64,000 bases of DNA from Flavobacterium lipolyticum (GTDB lineage: Bacteria > Bacteroidota > Bacteroidia > Flavobacteriales > Flavobacteriaceae). How positions within the stretch are numbered: position 1 is the first letter of the stretch; every line of letters begins with the position of its first letter. The notes beneath the pieces are model-generated. The model ran no database searches and was not told the origin of the DNA. It worked only from the letters and a program-made list of their open reading frames with translations. Made by a program: the position numbers and the translations under genes. Location: assembly GCF_020905335.1 (NCBI RefSeq), contig NZ_JAJJMN010000001.1, forward strand, positions 2,480,001 to 2,544,000, in the 5' to 3' direction. Shown in pieces: positions 15,011 through 24,499 of the stretch.

Positions 15011-16333
15011 TTAGTTTTGAGCTTTAGTTGAAGGGATATAGTCTAAAATTAAACGCTGGTTAGGGTTTAGGTATTTTTTTGCTACTTCTCTGATCTCTTC
15101 TCTGGTGATAGAGTGATAAAGGTCGATCTCGGTATTTATCAAATTAACATCTCCGTAAAGCAGATAGAAAGAAGCCAGATTTTCTGCGATTCCTTCTACT
15201 GTTGAATTGGCATTCACAAAATTATTATCGAATTTGTTTTGTAATTTTTGATAATCTTTTTCAGAAATTAAGTCCGTTTGAATTTTTACAATTTCTTCGT
15301 CCATTTCTTTTAAGATGTCGGCTGTTGTGTTAGGAGCCATTGGTAAGCCATATAAAATGTACATTCCGTAATCTTCCTGACTAAATCCTACTGCTCCAAT
15401 CTGAAGCGCCATTTTCTTGTCGTCTACAATTTTTTTGTACAGTTTAGAGCTTTTTCCGTCACTTAAGTAAGAAGAAATCAAATCCAGAACTCTCGCATCT
15501 CTGGTTTTCATCGATGGTGTTCTGTACGAAGCAACTACCATTGGAATCTGAATGTTCGGATCTTCGTAAGTGGCTTTTATGGTCTGATTGATTGGCTCTT
15601 CTACGTAAGTTTGTTTTTTTAATTCTTCTCCTTTTGGAATTGGAGCAAAATATTTCTGAATCCATTCTTTTGTTTTGGCTTTGTCAAAATCACCTGCCAC
15701 CACTAAAACAGCATTGTTTGGGGTGTAGAATTTTTTATTGAATGCCTGAAATTCTTCAAGAGTTGCGGCATCCAGATCTTTCATGGAACCAATAGTGGTC
15801 CAGCGGTACGGATGTTTTTTGAACATATTTTCTTTTACAACCGGCAAGATGTTTCCATAAGGCTGATTGTCATAACGCAGTCTTTTTTCTTCCTTAACCA
15901 CTTCGTTTTGAGTGTCAACTCCAATTTTATTGATAATCGGATGCATTAATCTTTCCGATTCCATCCATAAGCCAAGTTCTAGGTTGTTCGAAGGTAAAAC
16001 TTCGTAGTAATAGGTTCTGTCGTCAGTAGTGTTGGCGTTGTTTACACCTCCATTAGCAGTAACAATCTTCATCCATTCGCCGCGTTTGATGTTTTTAGTT
16101 CCTTCAAATAATAAATGTTCAAAGAAATGTGCAAAACCCGTTCGGTCCGGACGTTCGTCTTTTGATCCTACATGGTACATAACCGAGGTAATCACAACCG
16201 GAGCAGAAGGATCATTGTGTAAAATGACGTGCATACCGTTGTCTAAATTGTATTCTTCAAAAGCTACCTTTTGAGCATGAGCCACTCCGCCGAGCATTAG
16301 TGCCGCACTTAACATAATGATTGAATTTTTCAT
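15011..16333 (-). CDS. M16-family zinc peptidase, catalytic subunit
   Basis: The 440-residue product has a signal peptide (MLGGVAHAQ) and an M16 peptidase domain with the inverted zinc motif HFFEH (in GFAHFFEHLLFEGT, about residues 65-69). The third ligand lies in the downstream Glu-rich stretch TQNEVVKEEKR. Family members degrade peptides in the periplasm, often as heterodimers. The adjacent gene encodes the expected zinc-less partner, and the pair share a promoter and terminator. A short inverted repeat (ACCTA-ATAAA-TAGGT) lies in the leader near 16357-16371. Confidence 0.9.
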   Translation of the reverse strand: MKNSIIMLSAALMLGGVAHAQKVAFEEYNLDNGMHVILHNDPSAPVVITSVMYHVGSKDERPDRTGFAHFFEHLLFEGTKNIKRGEWMKIVTANGGVNNANTTDDRTYYYEVLPSNNLELGLWMESERLMHPIINKIGVDTQNEVVKEEKRLRYDNQPYGNILPVVKENMFKKHPYRWTTIGSMKDLDAATLEEFQAFNKKFYTPNNAVLVVAGDFDKAKTKEWIQKYFAPIPKGEELKKQTYVEEPINQTIKATYEDPNIQIPMVVASYRTPSMKTRDARVLDLISSYLSDGKSSKLYKKIVDDKKMALQIGAVGFSQEDYGMYILYGLPMAPNTTADILKEMDEEIVKIQTDLISEKDYQKLQNKFDNNFVNANSTVEGIAENLASFYLLYGDVNLINTEIDLYHSITREEIREVAKKYLNPNQRLILDYIPSTKAQN

Positions 16334-16395
16334 AAAGATTAATAAATTTATATTTACCTAATAAATAGGTAGTCAAGAGTTGATTATCGTTACAT

Positions 16396-16403
16396 CAAAA
16401 ATA
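16396..16403 (-). promoter_or_regulatory. -7 box of M16 operon promoter (TATTTTTG)
   Basis: On the minus strand TATTTTTG fits TAnnTTTG, 62 nt upstream of the ATG. No clear -33 element. Confidence 0.45.
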
Positions 16404-16546
16404 GGTTTTTTTAATTAGCATTTAGGAAAACAGGGATGAAATGATTGAATTTTAACAGTATTTTACTTCTAAATAGCTTTTTTGGAGTGCAGAAACGCCT
16501 TGAAAAACAGACATAAAGCAGAAATAAATATTTTTAGAATAAGGGA

Positions 16547-16576
16547 TTGCACAGTAAATTATTAGTTGTATATTTG
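16547..16576 (+). promoter_or_regulatory. Promoter of rplU-rpmA (TTG-N19-TATATTTG)
   Basis: TTG at 16547-16549 is followed after 19 bp by TATATTTG at 16569-16576, an ideal match to the Bacteroidetes consensus, 30 nt before the rplU ATG. Confidence 0.85.
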
Positions 16577-16606
16577 CAACCTTAAAAATCAATAAATCAA
16601 TTTGGT

Positions 16607-17041
16607 ATGTATGCAATCGTAGAGATAGCAGGGCAACAATTTAAAGTAAGCAAAGACTTAAAGGTTTATGTTCACCGTTTGGCTAACGAAGAAGGTTCAA
16701 AAGTTTCTTTTGACAAAGTTCTTTTATTAGACGATAACGGAAATGTAACTTTAGGCGCCCCAGCTATAGAAGGTGCTTCAGTAGAAGCTAAAGTGTTACA
16801 ACACTTAAAAGGAGACAAAGTTATCGTTTTCAAAAAGAAAAGAAGAAAAGGATACAAAAAGAGAAATGGTCACAGACAATATCTTACTCAAATTGTAATT
16901 GAAGGTATTACTGCAGCTGGTGGAACTAAAAAAGCAGCGGCTAAAAAAGCGGTTGTAGCTGAAGAAGTATCTGCTGAAGCAGAAGCTCCAAAAGCAAAAA
17001 AAGCAGCTCCAAAAGCAAAAAAAGAAGCTACTAAAGAATAA
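16607..17041 (+). CDS. rplU: 50S ribosomal protein bL21 with Lys/Ala-rich extension
   Basis: bL21 binds 23S rRNA in the large subunit. The first 103 residues are the normal protein (MYAIVEIAGQQFKVSKDLKVYVHRL through KRRKGYKKRNGHRQYLTQIVIEGI). The remaining 40 residues form a tail built on KKAAAKKA, EAEAPKAKKA and APKAKKEATKE, longer than E. coli bL21 (103 aa) and common in Flavobacteriia. It is the first gene of the rplU-rpmA operon, with a strong promoter. Confidence 0.96.
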   Translation: MYAIVEIAGQQFKVSKDLKVYVHRLANEEGSKVSFDKVLLLDDNGNVTLGAPAIEGASVEAKVLQHLKGDKVIVFKKKRRKGYKKRNGHRQYLTQIVIEGITAAGGTKKAAAKKAVVAEEVSAEAEAPKAKKAAPKAKKEATKE

Positions 17042-17065
17042 TAACAATATTTAAACTCATACGTC

Positions 17066-17326
17066 ATGGCTCACAAGAAAGGTGTCGGTAGTTCGAAGAA
17101 TGGTAGAGAATCAGAATCAAAACGTCTAGGCGTTAAGATTTTTGGTGGTCAAGCTGCTATTGCTGGGAACATCATCGTTAGACAAAGAGGTTCAAAACAC
17201 AATCCAGGTGAAAATGTTTACATCAGTAAAGATCACACACTACACGCAAGAGTAGCAGGAGTTGTTAAGTTCCAAAAGAAAAAAGATAACAAATCTTATG
17301 TATCTATCCTTCCATTCGAAGCATAA
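17066..17326 (+). CDS. rpmA: 50S ribosomal protein bL27
   Basis: bL27 lies near the peptidyl-transferase centre of the ribosome. The 86 residues match the family throughout, starting [20 protein letters not shown] and including [13 protein letters not shown]. It begins directly with the mature-type AHKKG sequence, so no N-terminal processing like that in Firmicutes is expected. It lies 24 bp after rplU and is followed by a terminator. Confidence 0.97.
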   Translation: MAHKKGVGSSKNGRESESKRLGVKIFGGQAAIAGNIIVRQRGSKHNPGENVYISKDHTLHARVAGVVKFQKKKDNKSYVSILPFEA

Positions 17327-17347
17327 TCATTAGATTACTTATTACAA

Positions 17348-17378
17348 AACTCGTTCATCTTTGGTGAACGGGTTTTTT
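17348..17378 (+). terminator. Terminator of rplU-rpmA
   Basis: AACTCGTTCA pairs with TGAACGGGTT (one G-T pair), followed by six T, 21 bp past the rpmA stop. Confidence 0.85.
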
Positions 17379-17405
17379 GCTTTATATCGAATACTTAATT
17401 ATTTG

Positions 17406-17413
17406 TATTTTTG
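17406..17413 (+). promoter_or_regulatory. -7 box upstream of the 429-aa membrane protein (TATTTTTG)
   Basis: TATTTTTG fits TAnnTTTG and ends 22 nt before the TTG start codon at 17436, supporting that unusual start. Confidence 0.5.
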
Positions 17414-17435
17414 GAAGGATTAATCTATCCAAATT

Positions 17436-18725
17436 TTGAAAAAAATAGTTTTCCTCCTGTTTCTTTTCTGTACAAGCCTGTTTGCAAAAGAAATTCACTC
17501 TCCCGAGCAAGTTGCATCATTGACCGATGCTCAAAAAAAGATTTTATACGAGTTTGCTGTTTTGCAAAAAAGCGGTTCTGATGCTACTGTTTATTGGCAA
17601 AAGCACAAAAAACAATTTTCTGGACTAAAGGATACGATAAGAAATCAATTAGCGAACGAAATTTACGCCAACTCTCATATAGTCTATACTCCCGTAAAAA
17701 ATTCTGCAGTTCAATTATGGATGCAAACACAATCGCTGACCAATTGGATGTTGTATCTCTCGGCATTTTTTGCAATATGTTCGATAATAGGTTTGTTGCG
17801 CAATTATTGGAATTCACTGATCGGTATCCTGATCAATCAGTTTGCTCCCTTATTCAGACTTTTATTTTCGGCAATTTTATTAACGTACGAATTTTTGTTA
17901 GTAGGGGCTGCTTGCGTTGTTTGGGGGTGTTTTATAGAAGAAATGACATTGCGGACGATAGTAATTCATACAGGTTTGTTTTTGCTATGGAGTCAGTCCA
18001 CAGCAATTTTTACCCGTAAATATTTGGTCCAGAAATATATTTTTGAAATAAAGAATAATTTCTGGGGAGATGATAAGTGGGAAACTGTAAAAACAATTTG
18101 CCTGCCTGCTATTATCGTTACTGTGGCGCTGTTTTATCTCTTGTATAAAGTTCCGGCGGACACGGTGTATAATTATGAAATTGTGATTGCTGTAATGGCG
18201 GCTATTTGTGCTTTGCCTTTTTGGCGAATTTTAGAGAAATATATGTACCCGATTCTGATACCCTATAAAGAGAAAGATACTTATATTGAAAGAAGTGTTT
18301 ACTCGCTCGCAGCTTGTGTGGTTTTGGCGCTAATCATAGACGGGTTCCTTATTTGGCAGTATAATGCAATTTTTTCATATGTAATAACCGCTTTGACGAG
18401 TTTGCTAATTGTATCGTTTTTGCTGTTGTCGCTTAAGGATAATTACAAACGCAATTATAAGAATTACTATTATTTACAATTTGTGACAACGCTCTTTTTT
18501 GCCTCGGTTTTATTTTATAGTTTTTACATTCATTCTGCGGAGATGATTTGGGTTTCATTAATTGGAGTAAGCACTTTTATCGTGATTAAATATTGGGAAA
18601 TCCCGACATTTTTCTTCAGTTGGAAAAGAAGCAGCAACTGGACTTGGGGACTTTTAGGCATGGCGGCCTTGTTGTGGTTGTTGGCAAAAGGTATTTTATA
18701 TGTTTCCGAAACATTGTCTGTTTAG
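17436..18725 (+). CDS. Multi-pass membrane protein of unknown function
   Basis: I do not recognise this 429-residue protein. It has a signal peptide (VFLLFLFCTSLFAKE) and a soluble region of about 90 residues with Lys-rich helices. About ten hydrophobic segments then run from residue 110 to the C-terminus, some with aromatic-rich ends (NYKNYYYLQF, WKRSSNWTWGLLG). The layout, a short periplasmic domain and then a membrane body, loosely recalls mechanosensitive-channel-like proteins of Bacteroidetes, but the sequence is not decisive. The start is TTG because no in-frame ATG precedes the signal peptide; the -7 box supports this. It stands alone after rpmA. Confidence 0.7.
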   Translation: MKKIVFLLFLFCTSLFAKEIHSPEQVASLTDAQKKILYEFAVLQKSGSDATVYWQKHKKQFSGLKDTIRNQLANEIYANSHIVYTPVKNSAVQLWMQTQSLTNWMLYLSAFFAICSIIGLLRNYWNSLIGILINQFAPLFRLLFSAILLTYEFLLVGAACVVWGCFIEEMTLRTIVIHTGLFLLWSQSTAIFTRKYLVQKYIFEIKNNFWGDDKWETVKTICLPAIIVTVALFYLLYKVPADTVYNYEIVIAVMAAICALPFWRILEKYMYPILIPYKEKDTYIERSVYSLAACVVLALIIDGFLIWQYNAIFSYVITALTSLLIVSFLLLSLKDNYKRNYKNYYYLQFVTTLFFASVLFYSFYIHSAEMIWVSLIGVSTFIVIKYWEIPTFFFSWKRSSNWTWGLLGMAALLWLLAKGILYVSETLSV

Positions 18726-18887
18726 TAAAGGACTAATATAATTCTCAAAAAATCCTGTACGTTAAATCTTTAATGACAGGTAATTTTAGAAAATGCAAAG
18801 CCATTAGAGATCGCAAAAGAACAGCAATCGCCATCTCTAACGCGCTTTACAGTAAAGTGAATGCCTTTTTGAGCCTGATCCTGACTT

Positions 18888-20552
18888 TTATTTTAATATT
18901 GATGGAAGTATATAATCCTGTACAATGGTATCAGCTTGTGCATGCCCATAAGGTTTGTTGTAGGCTTTTGAAGTAATGATCACGACAAGCGGAAGGTTCT
19001 TGAAAATCATAAACTCATTTCCACCATTTCCGGCGCAGTAATAGGTTTCGTAAGGAGTATTTTTAAAAGTAAAAGTTTTGTTCCAAAACAGATAACCGTA
19101 GTATTGGTTTTCTCTTTCGGGAATCTGAAACTGGTGGGTTAGGGTTTTTTGAACCCAATCAGTCGTTAGAATTTGTTTACCATTCCAAAGGCCATTATTT
19201 TGGTATAATTGCGCATATTTGGCATAATCCAGTGCTGTCATTTGAAGGCTTCCTGCGGTATTCGCTACTTTTTGAGGAGTATATTGCCATTGGTAATGAG
19301 TAATGTTTAAAGGCTTAAAAAGCTTTTCATCGGCATATTTTTCTAATCCTCCAGGAACAGATTTATGGATGATATCGCCCAATAAAACCACACCGGCCGT
19401 AAAGTAATCCCATTGACCGCCATTGGTTTTGGATTTGTCCATAGGTAAGTCTAAAGTGAATTTCACCCAATTGTCTGTAGGGTACATGTTTTCTTCGTTC
19501 CCGGGAGAATCGCTATTTTGGTCAGATCCTTCAAAAGCGGAGCTCATGGAGAGTAAGTCCTTTATTTTTACGCTGTCTTTTTTTGGGTCGTAATTTGTAA
19601 AACTCTTTAAATCGTAAAATTGGTCTAAAGTCTGATTTTCATTTTTAAGATAGCCGTCGTTTATGGCAATTCCGGCTAAGGTTGACGCAAAAGATTTTCC
19701 TGCCGATCGGGTATCGTGCAAAGTGTTTCGGTTAGCATCATTAAAATATTCTTCAAGCAGTAGTTTTTTATCGTAGACTACAACGATGCTTGTAATTTCC
19801 TTCAAATTGTAGCTGGCAATAGCAGCATTGAGTTTTTCAATTTTCTTCTTGTCAAAAGCAAAATTCGAAACTTCCCAGCCGCTGTTAGGTTGGATAGGCT
19901 GAACTTCGATTTGTTTGGCGGTTAGTTTCGGAGCTTTTAAGATGAGCTGAACTTCTCCTTTTGCAATTAAATCTCCTGTTTTAATCTCATTGTTTTTATC
20001 GGATTTAAGGTAAGGGCGAATTTCGATTTTTAGTTTGTGCTTGCCGTTGGTTAGGGCTTTTTCTCCGCCGTTAAGTTTGAATCTTTCCCATAGATAAATA
20101 GACCACCAGTCTTCTTTTTTTGTACTGGTCAAAGGGACTCTAAAGGTTGTTGAGGTGTTTTTACTGCCTGCTGATCCAAAACTGCATCCGTAGTTAAGGT
20201 TTTCAGTGTAGAGGGGTTTATTGTCGATGTAAAAGGCAAACTGAAGGTTTCCGGTTGTTAAAAGTTGATCTGCAGATAATTCAGGATTCAATTGGTGCAA
20301 GTAATTGATGACAGAGTTGTTCATGAAAACCCTGATATTCAAATCAGATTTGTAGGTTAGCTCAAAAGATTTCAGAATATCAGATTCTTTATACTGGTCC
20401 AAAGGAATGTTGCCTTTCATAAAAGTAACTTTACCAATGTTGTTTTTATGCAGTTCGGTTGTAATCGCATCGGGTTTGAACAGATTATTGTTTTGTGCCG
20501 AAATGATGCCATTGCAAAATAGTAAGGCGAGTAAAAGAAAGTGTTTTGTCAT
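18888..20552 (-). CDS. Secreted serine hydrolase (beta-lactamase/PBP4 fold)
   Basis: The ATG at 20552 is chosen over an upstream in-frame one at 20579 because it leads straight into a signal peptide (MTKHFLLLALLFCNGIISAQ). The protein has an N-terminal beta-rich domain of about 220 residues of unknown role. A class C beta-lactamase-like domain follows, with the SxxK nucleophile in TRSAGKSFAS (about residue 280), a YFTAG segment where the second motif is expected, and AGNGGNEF where HxG/KTG would lie. Such proteins are usually esterases, peptidases or amidases rather than true beta-lactamases. It lies downstream of an AraC-family regulator gene on the same strand. Confidence 0.85.
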   Translation of the reverse strand: MTKHFLLLALLFCNGIISAQNNNLFKPDAITTELHKNNIGKVTFMKGNIPLDQYKESDILKSFELTYKSDLNIRVFMNNSVINYLHQLNPELSADQLLTTGNLQFAFYIDNKPLYTENLNYGCSFGSAGSKNTSTTFRVPLTSTKKEDWWSIYLWERFKLNGGEKALTNGKHKLKIEIRPYLKSDKNNEIKTGDLIAKGEVQLILKAPKLTAKQIEVQPIQPNSGWEVSNFAFDKKKIEKLNAAIASYNLKEITSIVVVYDKKLLLEEYFNDANRNTLHDTRSAGKSFASTLAGIAINDGYLKNENQTLDQFYDLKSFTNYDPKKDSVKIKDLLSMSSAFEGSDQNSDSPGNEENMYPTDNWVKFTLDLPMDKSKTNGGQWDYFTAGVVLLGDIIHKSVPGGLEKYADEKLFKPLNITHYQWQYTPQKVANTAGSLQMTALDYAKYAQLYQNNGLWNGKQILTTDWVQKTLTHQFQIPERENQYYGYLFWNKTFTFKNTPYETYYCAGNGGNEFMIFKNLPLVVIITSKAYNKPYGHAQADTIVQDYILPSILK

Positions 20553-20627
20553 TTGATTGATTATTAGATTGAAAGGCAAAGTTAGTCTGCAATAAATTCT
20601 AAAAATTGTACAGGATTAACATCTGGT

Positions 20628-21440
20628 TTATTTTTGGAACAGTATTTTTTTGTGTTCGGAAGGATTCAGTCCGTTTATTTCTCTAAAGGATCGGGTCAGG
20701 TGGCTCTGATCAGAGAAACCGCATTCGTACGCAATTTCGGTTAAGGATTTGCTTTGAAGAGCAATGAGTGAAAGTGCTTTTTCTACTTTTAATTTTCTTA
20801 TGTACTCTCCGAGATTGCAATGAAAATACTTTGAAAAATCTCTTGACAGGTGAATAGGGTGGATGCCTAATGTTTTAGATAAATAATCAAGCGTAATGGT
20901 TTCGGTAAGCTGATCGTGAAGGATTTCATCAATCATTGTAACCCATTTAGGATTTTTATGTTTTATGGCTTCAAAGTCGCCATTTAGTTTGGATAAGATT
21001 TCAATTAACAGGGTTTGTGTAGAAAGGTCAAAATGAAAATCGTCAATTTTGGTCGCTCTGAAAATTTTATACATCAAAAGTTTGATGTCGGGGTTTAGGA
21101 CAGTTGTACTTCCTTGCAGGTTGTTGCTGTTTAAGGTGAGGTCGTCAAACCATTTTTTTTCAATTTCAAGATGAAAACCTCTGGTAAAGCCTTCCGGTTT
21201 GATGTTGTAGTGTGGTTCTTGCCAGTTATGAAACAAGAGACTTCCGGGAGCGCAATTGTAAACCTCTTTTTTGTTCCCTTCAATTACATTGCCCTGCAGG
21301 ATAAAAGTGAAGTAAGCATGCTCATGATAGTGCCTGTCTACTGTAGGGTGTGTATATACGGTATCAGTCAACGTTATTCCTTCAAGAGAAATCGTTTTGT
21401 TGGTCTGGCCGTAAAACTCTCCTTTTTTAGATTGTTTCAT
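20628..21440 (-). CDS. AraC-family transcriptional regulator
   Basis: This 270-residue protein has an N-terminal cupin-type sensing domain (HPTVDRHYHEHAYFTFILQGN, about residues 30-90). The C-terminal AraC DNA-binding domain has two helix-turn-helices (LSKTLGIHPIHLSRDFSKYF and IAYECGFSDQSHLTRSFREI). It is on the same strand as, and 75 bp upstream of, the serine hydrolase gene, which it may control. The ligand is unknown. Confidence 0.9.
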   Translation of the reverse strand: MKQSKKGEFYGQTNKTISLEGITLTDTVYTHPTVDRHYHEHAYFTFILQGNVIEGNKKEVYNCAPGSLLFHNWQEPHYNIKPEGFTRGFHLEIEKKWFDDLTLNSNNLQGSTTVLNPDIKLLMYKIFRATKIDDFHFDLSTQTLLIEILSKLNGDFEAIKHKNPKWVTMIDEILHDQLTETITLDYLSKTLGIHPIHLSRDFSKYFHCNLGEYIRKLKVEKALSLIALQSKSLTEIAYECGFSDQSHLTRSFREINGLNPSEHKKILFQK

Positions 21441-21460
21441 GAGTACACTGCATTGCTATT

Positions 21461-21468
21461 CAAAACTA
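21461..21468 (-). promoter_or_regulatory. -7 box upstream of the AraC gene (TAGTTTTG)
   Basis: TAGTTTTG on the minus strand fits TAnnTTTG, 20 nt before the ATG. No -33 TTG was found. The rest of the 250-bp gap holds an AATAGC-AGC-GCTATT inverted repeat near 21561 and the terminator at 21655. Confidence 0.4.
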
Positions 21469-21654
21469 TAAATATAATTTGATTTAGAGTCTGTTTAGAA
21501 TTTATTTTTGAGGTTTAATTATTAAAGGATTTTCGAGCGAAACAAGGCAAATTTTTATAGAATAGCAGCGCTATTGTATGAAAAATTTAACGAAGTTTTA
21601 GCTGAAAATCATCATAAGAAAACCAACAAATAAAATTTAAAGAGGCTCTTGAAT

Positions 21655-21684
21655 AAAAAAACCTGCTCATTATGAACAGGTTTT
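21655..21684 (-). terminator. Terminator of the AsmA-like gene
   Basis: AAAACCTGCTC and GAACAGGTTTT form an 11-bp stem with one wobble pair and a 5-nt loop. On the minus strand a T run follows, 6 bp past the stop. Confidence 0.85.
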
Positions 21685-21690
21685 CTGATT

Positions 21691-24447
21691 TTATTCTTCA
21701 GTATCTTTTGTTTCTTCTAGATTTTGGGATTTTCTTCCCACTTTTATTTTTGGATTATCCTGAGTTCCGGTAATGGTTAATGGGATTCCAAAAATTCCTA
21801 ACGGAGGAAGGCCCAGACGCATTTTCAGGTTTAGTTTTCCGTCCAGACTTGTGGTACCTTCGATTCTTGGTCGGAAGCCTGCAAACTTAAACTTAAAACG
21901 TTCTACCGTCATAATGTTGTTTTTGATGGTGGTTTTAATGTCCACCTTCGAAAGATCCGGATTTTTGATCGACTCTGTATTGGTTTGTTTGCTTACCGCG
22001 CTAAACATTTTCAATCCGCGAACTTTTACATCTTTTATCGAAAGCGTTCCTCCGCCTGCAAGCGATGGATAAACCGGAGACATATTGCTGTCTAAGCGGC
22101 CTTTTAATTGGTAATCTAAAGAAACAATTCCTTGTGCTTTCTCTGCGGCACTGGCCATTTTTCTAAAGACTTCAATTTCGTTGTAGGCTTTTTTGATGTC
22201 AAAATCAGAGGCTTTAATCGCATAGTCAAAATTGGCTTTTTTAGGAGTTATCGCCTGATAATTGGCATTCATACTAACATCACAGCCAATTAGATTGAAA
22301 CCGGTATTCTGCATGTTCAGTTTGCCTTTGTTCATACTTAGATTTCCAACAGCATTTAAAAGATTCAATTTGTCAAAATTTACTTTTTGAGCGTTGGCTG
22401 TAAAGTGCAGATTCAAATTGGCAGGAATTATAATTACACCAGTTTGTGCAGGTTGCTTTTGAGGCTGGGCTTCCGTTTTGGTTTCTGTAACCGAAGTATT
22501 TGTCGGGGTAGCCGACATAAATTCGTCCACATTGATATAGCGTGAAGTCGATTTAAAAGAGCCTTTTAAAACACCAGTATTGGTAGTAGCATAATTGAAA
22601 ACGTTCTGCAGGTAACCATTTAGCCTGAAATCAGATTGACCGTAGGCAGCCAAAAAGTTATTGAAGGACATTTTATCCTGATTGATTTTGAAAATACCTT
22701 CTTTGATGATGAATTTCTTCGGAAGATATTCAGAAGTTATTCCAATATTTCTAAGTTCAAGTGTTCCTTTGTTGTACAGCTTGCGGTAATTCCCTTTTTC
22801 GGCATCACTTTGCTTTCCTTTTAAAACCAAATCGGCTTTTACGGAACCGTCCAGATCAAGTCCTTGCTGAGAGAAAACTTTGTAGATTTTGTTCACGTCC
22901 AGTTCTCCTTTGGCTTTGATGTCGTAAGCCAAATCATTAAAATTACTCAAATCGGCTTCTACGAAAACAGGTTTTCCTTCAAAAGTAAACTGAGCAGGTT
23001 TTAGGTTTATTTTTAAATCGCCAAAAGTTCCTTTAGGGTTCTCGATCTTAGATTTGATGGTGATGTCTGTGATCGGATTTGGGTAATAAGGTGTTTTTAG
23101 GTAACCGTTTACCAAGTCAATAGTTCCGTTGGTAACGGGAAGAAGTTTGTTTTTTAAGTCAAATTTCCCATTAGCTTTTACGTCTCCTGCCAGATTTCCT
23201 TTTAAAACGATATTCGGAATTCCAAGTGCCTGCATTAATTTTCCAAGATCAATTTTGGCTTTAAAATCGGCGTTGATATCCGGGGTTTTTATGCCTTTTA
23301 CATAAAATTTCGAATTTAAATAATCTTTGTTCATGTTCAACGAAAGATTTTTAGCATCAACAATTAGCAGATCCGGATTTAAAGAGGGAACTTTTGTTTT
23401 GATCTCTAAATTTAAATTGGAAACCGGAAAGGCGCTTTTGTTATAATTGACAAATCCGCTGTCTATTTTTACATCCAGATTAAGATCCGGTGCAATGTTC
23501 TGTGCGGCAATATAGTCTCCTTTTAAAGTTAAAAGCAGGTTGGTATTTCCTTTTAATTCTGTTTTCGACAGCCAGGTAATGTATTTTGGAGGGAAGGCGG
23601 TAAAAACATCGTGTAAATCACTGTTGTCTGATTTGATCACAAAATCCATATTATAACCGTCTTTCAGGAAGTCGAATTTCCCTATAAAGTCGACCACAAG
23701 ATCATTTATTTTAAGGTTATTTTGTTGGAAATAAAAGGACAGGGAGTTGACGTTGACTTTTGTAATCAAATCAGCGTTCACTTTTTTATTCATTAAATAA
23801 GGTTCGTTTTCATAAACAATATTCAATTTTTCAATTTTTGCTTTCGAATACAAATCAAAAACGGCTTTGTTTAAATCTCCTTTTCCTAAATAATCAAACC
23901 CGAACGCATCAAAATGGATTTTGGTTGATTTGTCATCGTAAACAATTTTACTGTTTAAAATTTCAATTCGTTCCAGTTTTAAAGCGGTTTCGGTACTGTC
24001 TTTAGGGGCTTCGGCCTGAGAATTTGATTTGTAGATATTGTAATTGGCTTCTCCTTCTTCGTTTACTTTTACATTGATAAAGGAATCTGATAAATAAATC
24101 TGATCGATTTTTACTTCTTTGCTGAAAACCAGACTGGCTACATTGATACCAAACGAAACTTCTTTCGCAGTGATGAATTTTTCTTTTGTATAAGGAGCCG
24201 ATCCGTTAAGGTGTAAATCGCTTAAGGTTAAAGTAAGCGAAGGGAAATGTTGAAAAAACGAAACCGAAACATCAGAGTAATTCAATTCTGCACTTAGCTT
24301 TTCGTTAGCGGTTTTTTTAATTTGTTCCTTGATTTGATCTTCAAAAATAATGGGAGTAAGGAATAGTAGTCCTATAATGACAACAAAGGTAATCCCAAGG
24401 TATTTAGCCGTTTTTAGTAAAATGGTCTTTATTTTATTTGTAGACAT
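21691..24447 (-). CDS. AsmA-family inner-membrane/periplasmic protein
   Basis: This 918-residue protein has an N-terminal membrane anchor (YLGITFVVIIGLLFLTPIIF) followed by a long beta-rich periplasmic body. The IYLSDSFINVKVNEEGEANYNI pattern is typical of AsmA, and the last 250 residues (from LNLHFTANAQKVNFDKLNLLNAVGN) match the AsmA C-terminal region. AsmA/TamB-like proteins are thought to form a groove that carries phospholipids across the envelope; a role in outer-membrane homeostasis is inferred. It has its own terminator, and MiaE lies 53 bp upstream on the same strand. A Thr/Gln/Pro-rich linker is visible near residues 640-665. Confidence 0.85.
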   Translation of the reverse strand: MSTNKIKTILLKTAKYLGITFVVIIGLLFLTPIIFEDQIKEQIKKTANEKLSAELNYSDVSVSFFQHFPSLTLTLSDLHLNGSAPYTKEKFITAKEVSFGINVASLVFSKEVKIDQIYLSDSFINVKVNEEGEANYNIYKSNSQAEAPKDSTETALKLERIEILNSKIVYDDKSTKIHFDAFGFDYLGKGDLNKAVFDLYSKAKIEKLNIVYENEPYLMNKKVNADLITKVNVNSLSFYFQQNNLKINDLVVDFIGKFDFLKDGYNMDFVIKSDNSDLHDVFTAFPPKYITWLSKTELKGNTNLLLTLKGDYIAAQNIAPDLNLDVKIDSGFVNYNKSAFPVSNLNLEIKTKVPSLNPDLLIVDAKNLSLNMNKDYLNSKFYVKGIKTPDINADFKAKIDLGKLMQALGIPNIVLKGNLAGDVKANGKFDLKNKLLPVTNGTIDLVNGYLKTPYYPNPITDITIKSKIENPKGTFGDLKINLKPAQFTFEGKPVFVEADLSNFNDLAYDIKAKGELDVNKIYKVFSQQGLDLDGSVKADLVLKGKQSDAEKGNYRKLYNKGTLELRNIGITSEYLPKKFIIKEGIFKINQDKMSFNNFLAAYGQSDFRLNGYLQNVFNYATTNTGVLKGSFKSTSRYINVDEFMSATPTNTSVTETKTEAQPQKQPAQTGVIIIPANLNLHFTANAQKVNFDKLNLLNAVGNLSMNKGKLNMQNTGFNLIGCDVSMNANYQAITPKKANFDYAIKASDFDIKKAYNEIEVFRKMASAAEKAQGIVSLDYQLKGRLDSNMSPVYPSLAGGGTLSIKDVKVRGLKMFSAVSKQTNTESIKNPDLSKVDIKTTIKNNIMTVERFKFKFAGFRPRIEGTTSLDGKLNLKMRLGLPPLGIFGIPLTITGTQDNPKIKVGRKSQNLEETKDTEE

Positions 24448-24499
24448 AACAAGTTGTGGTATTTATAGGTAAAAAATGAAAATCGAGTTTAAAAGAATA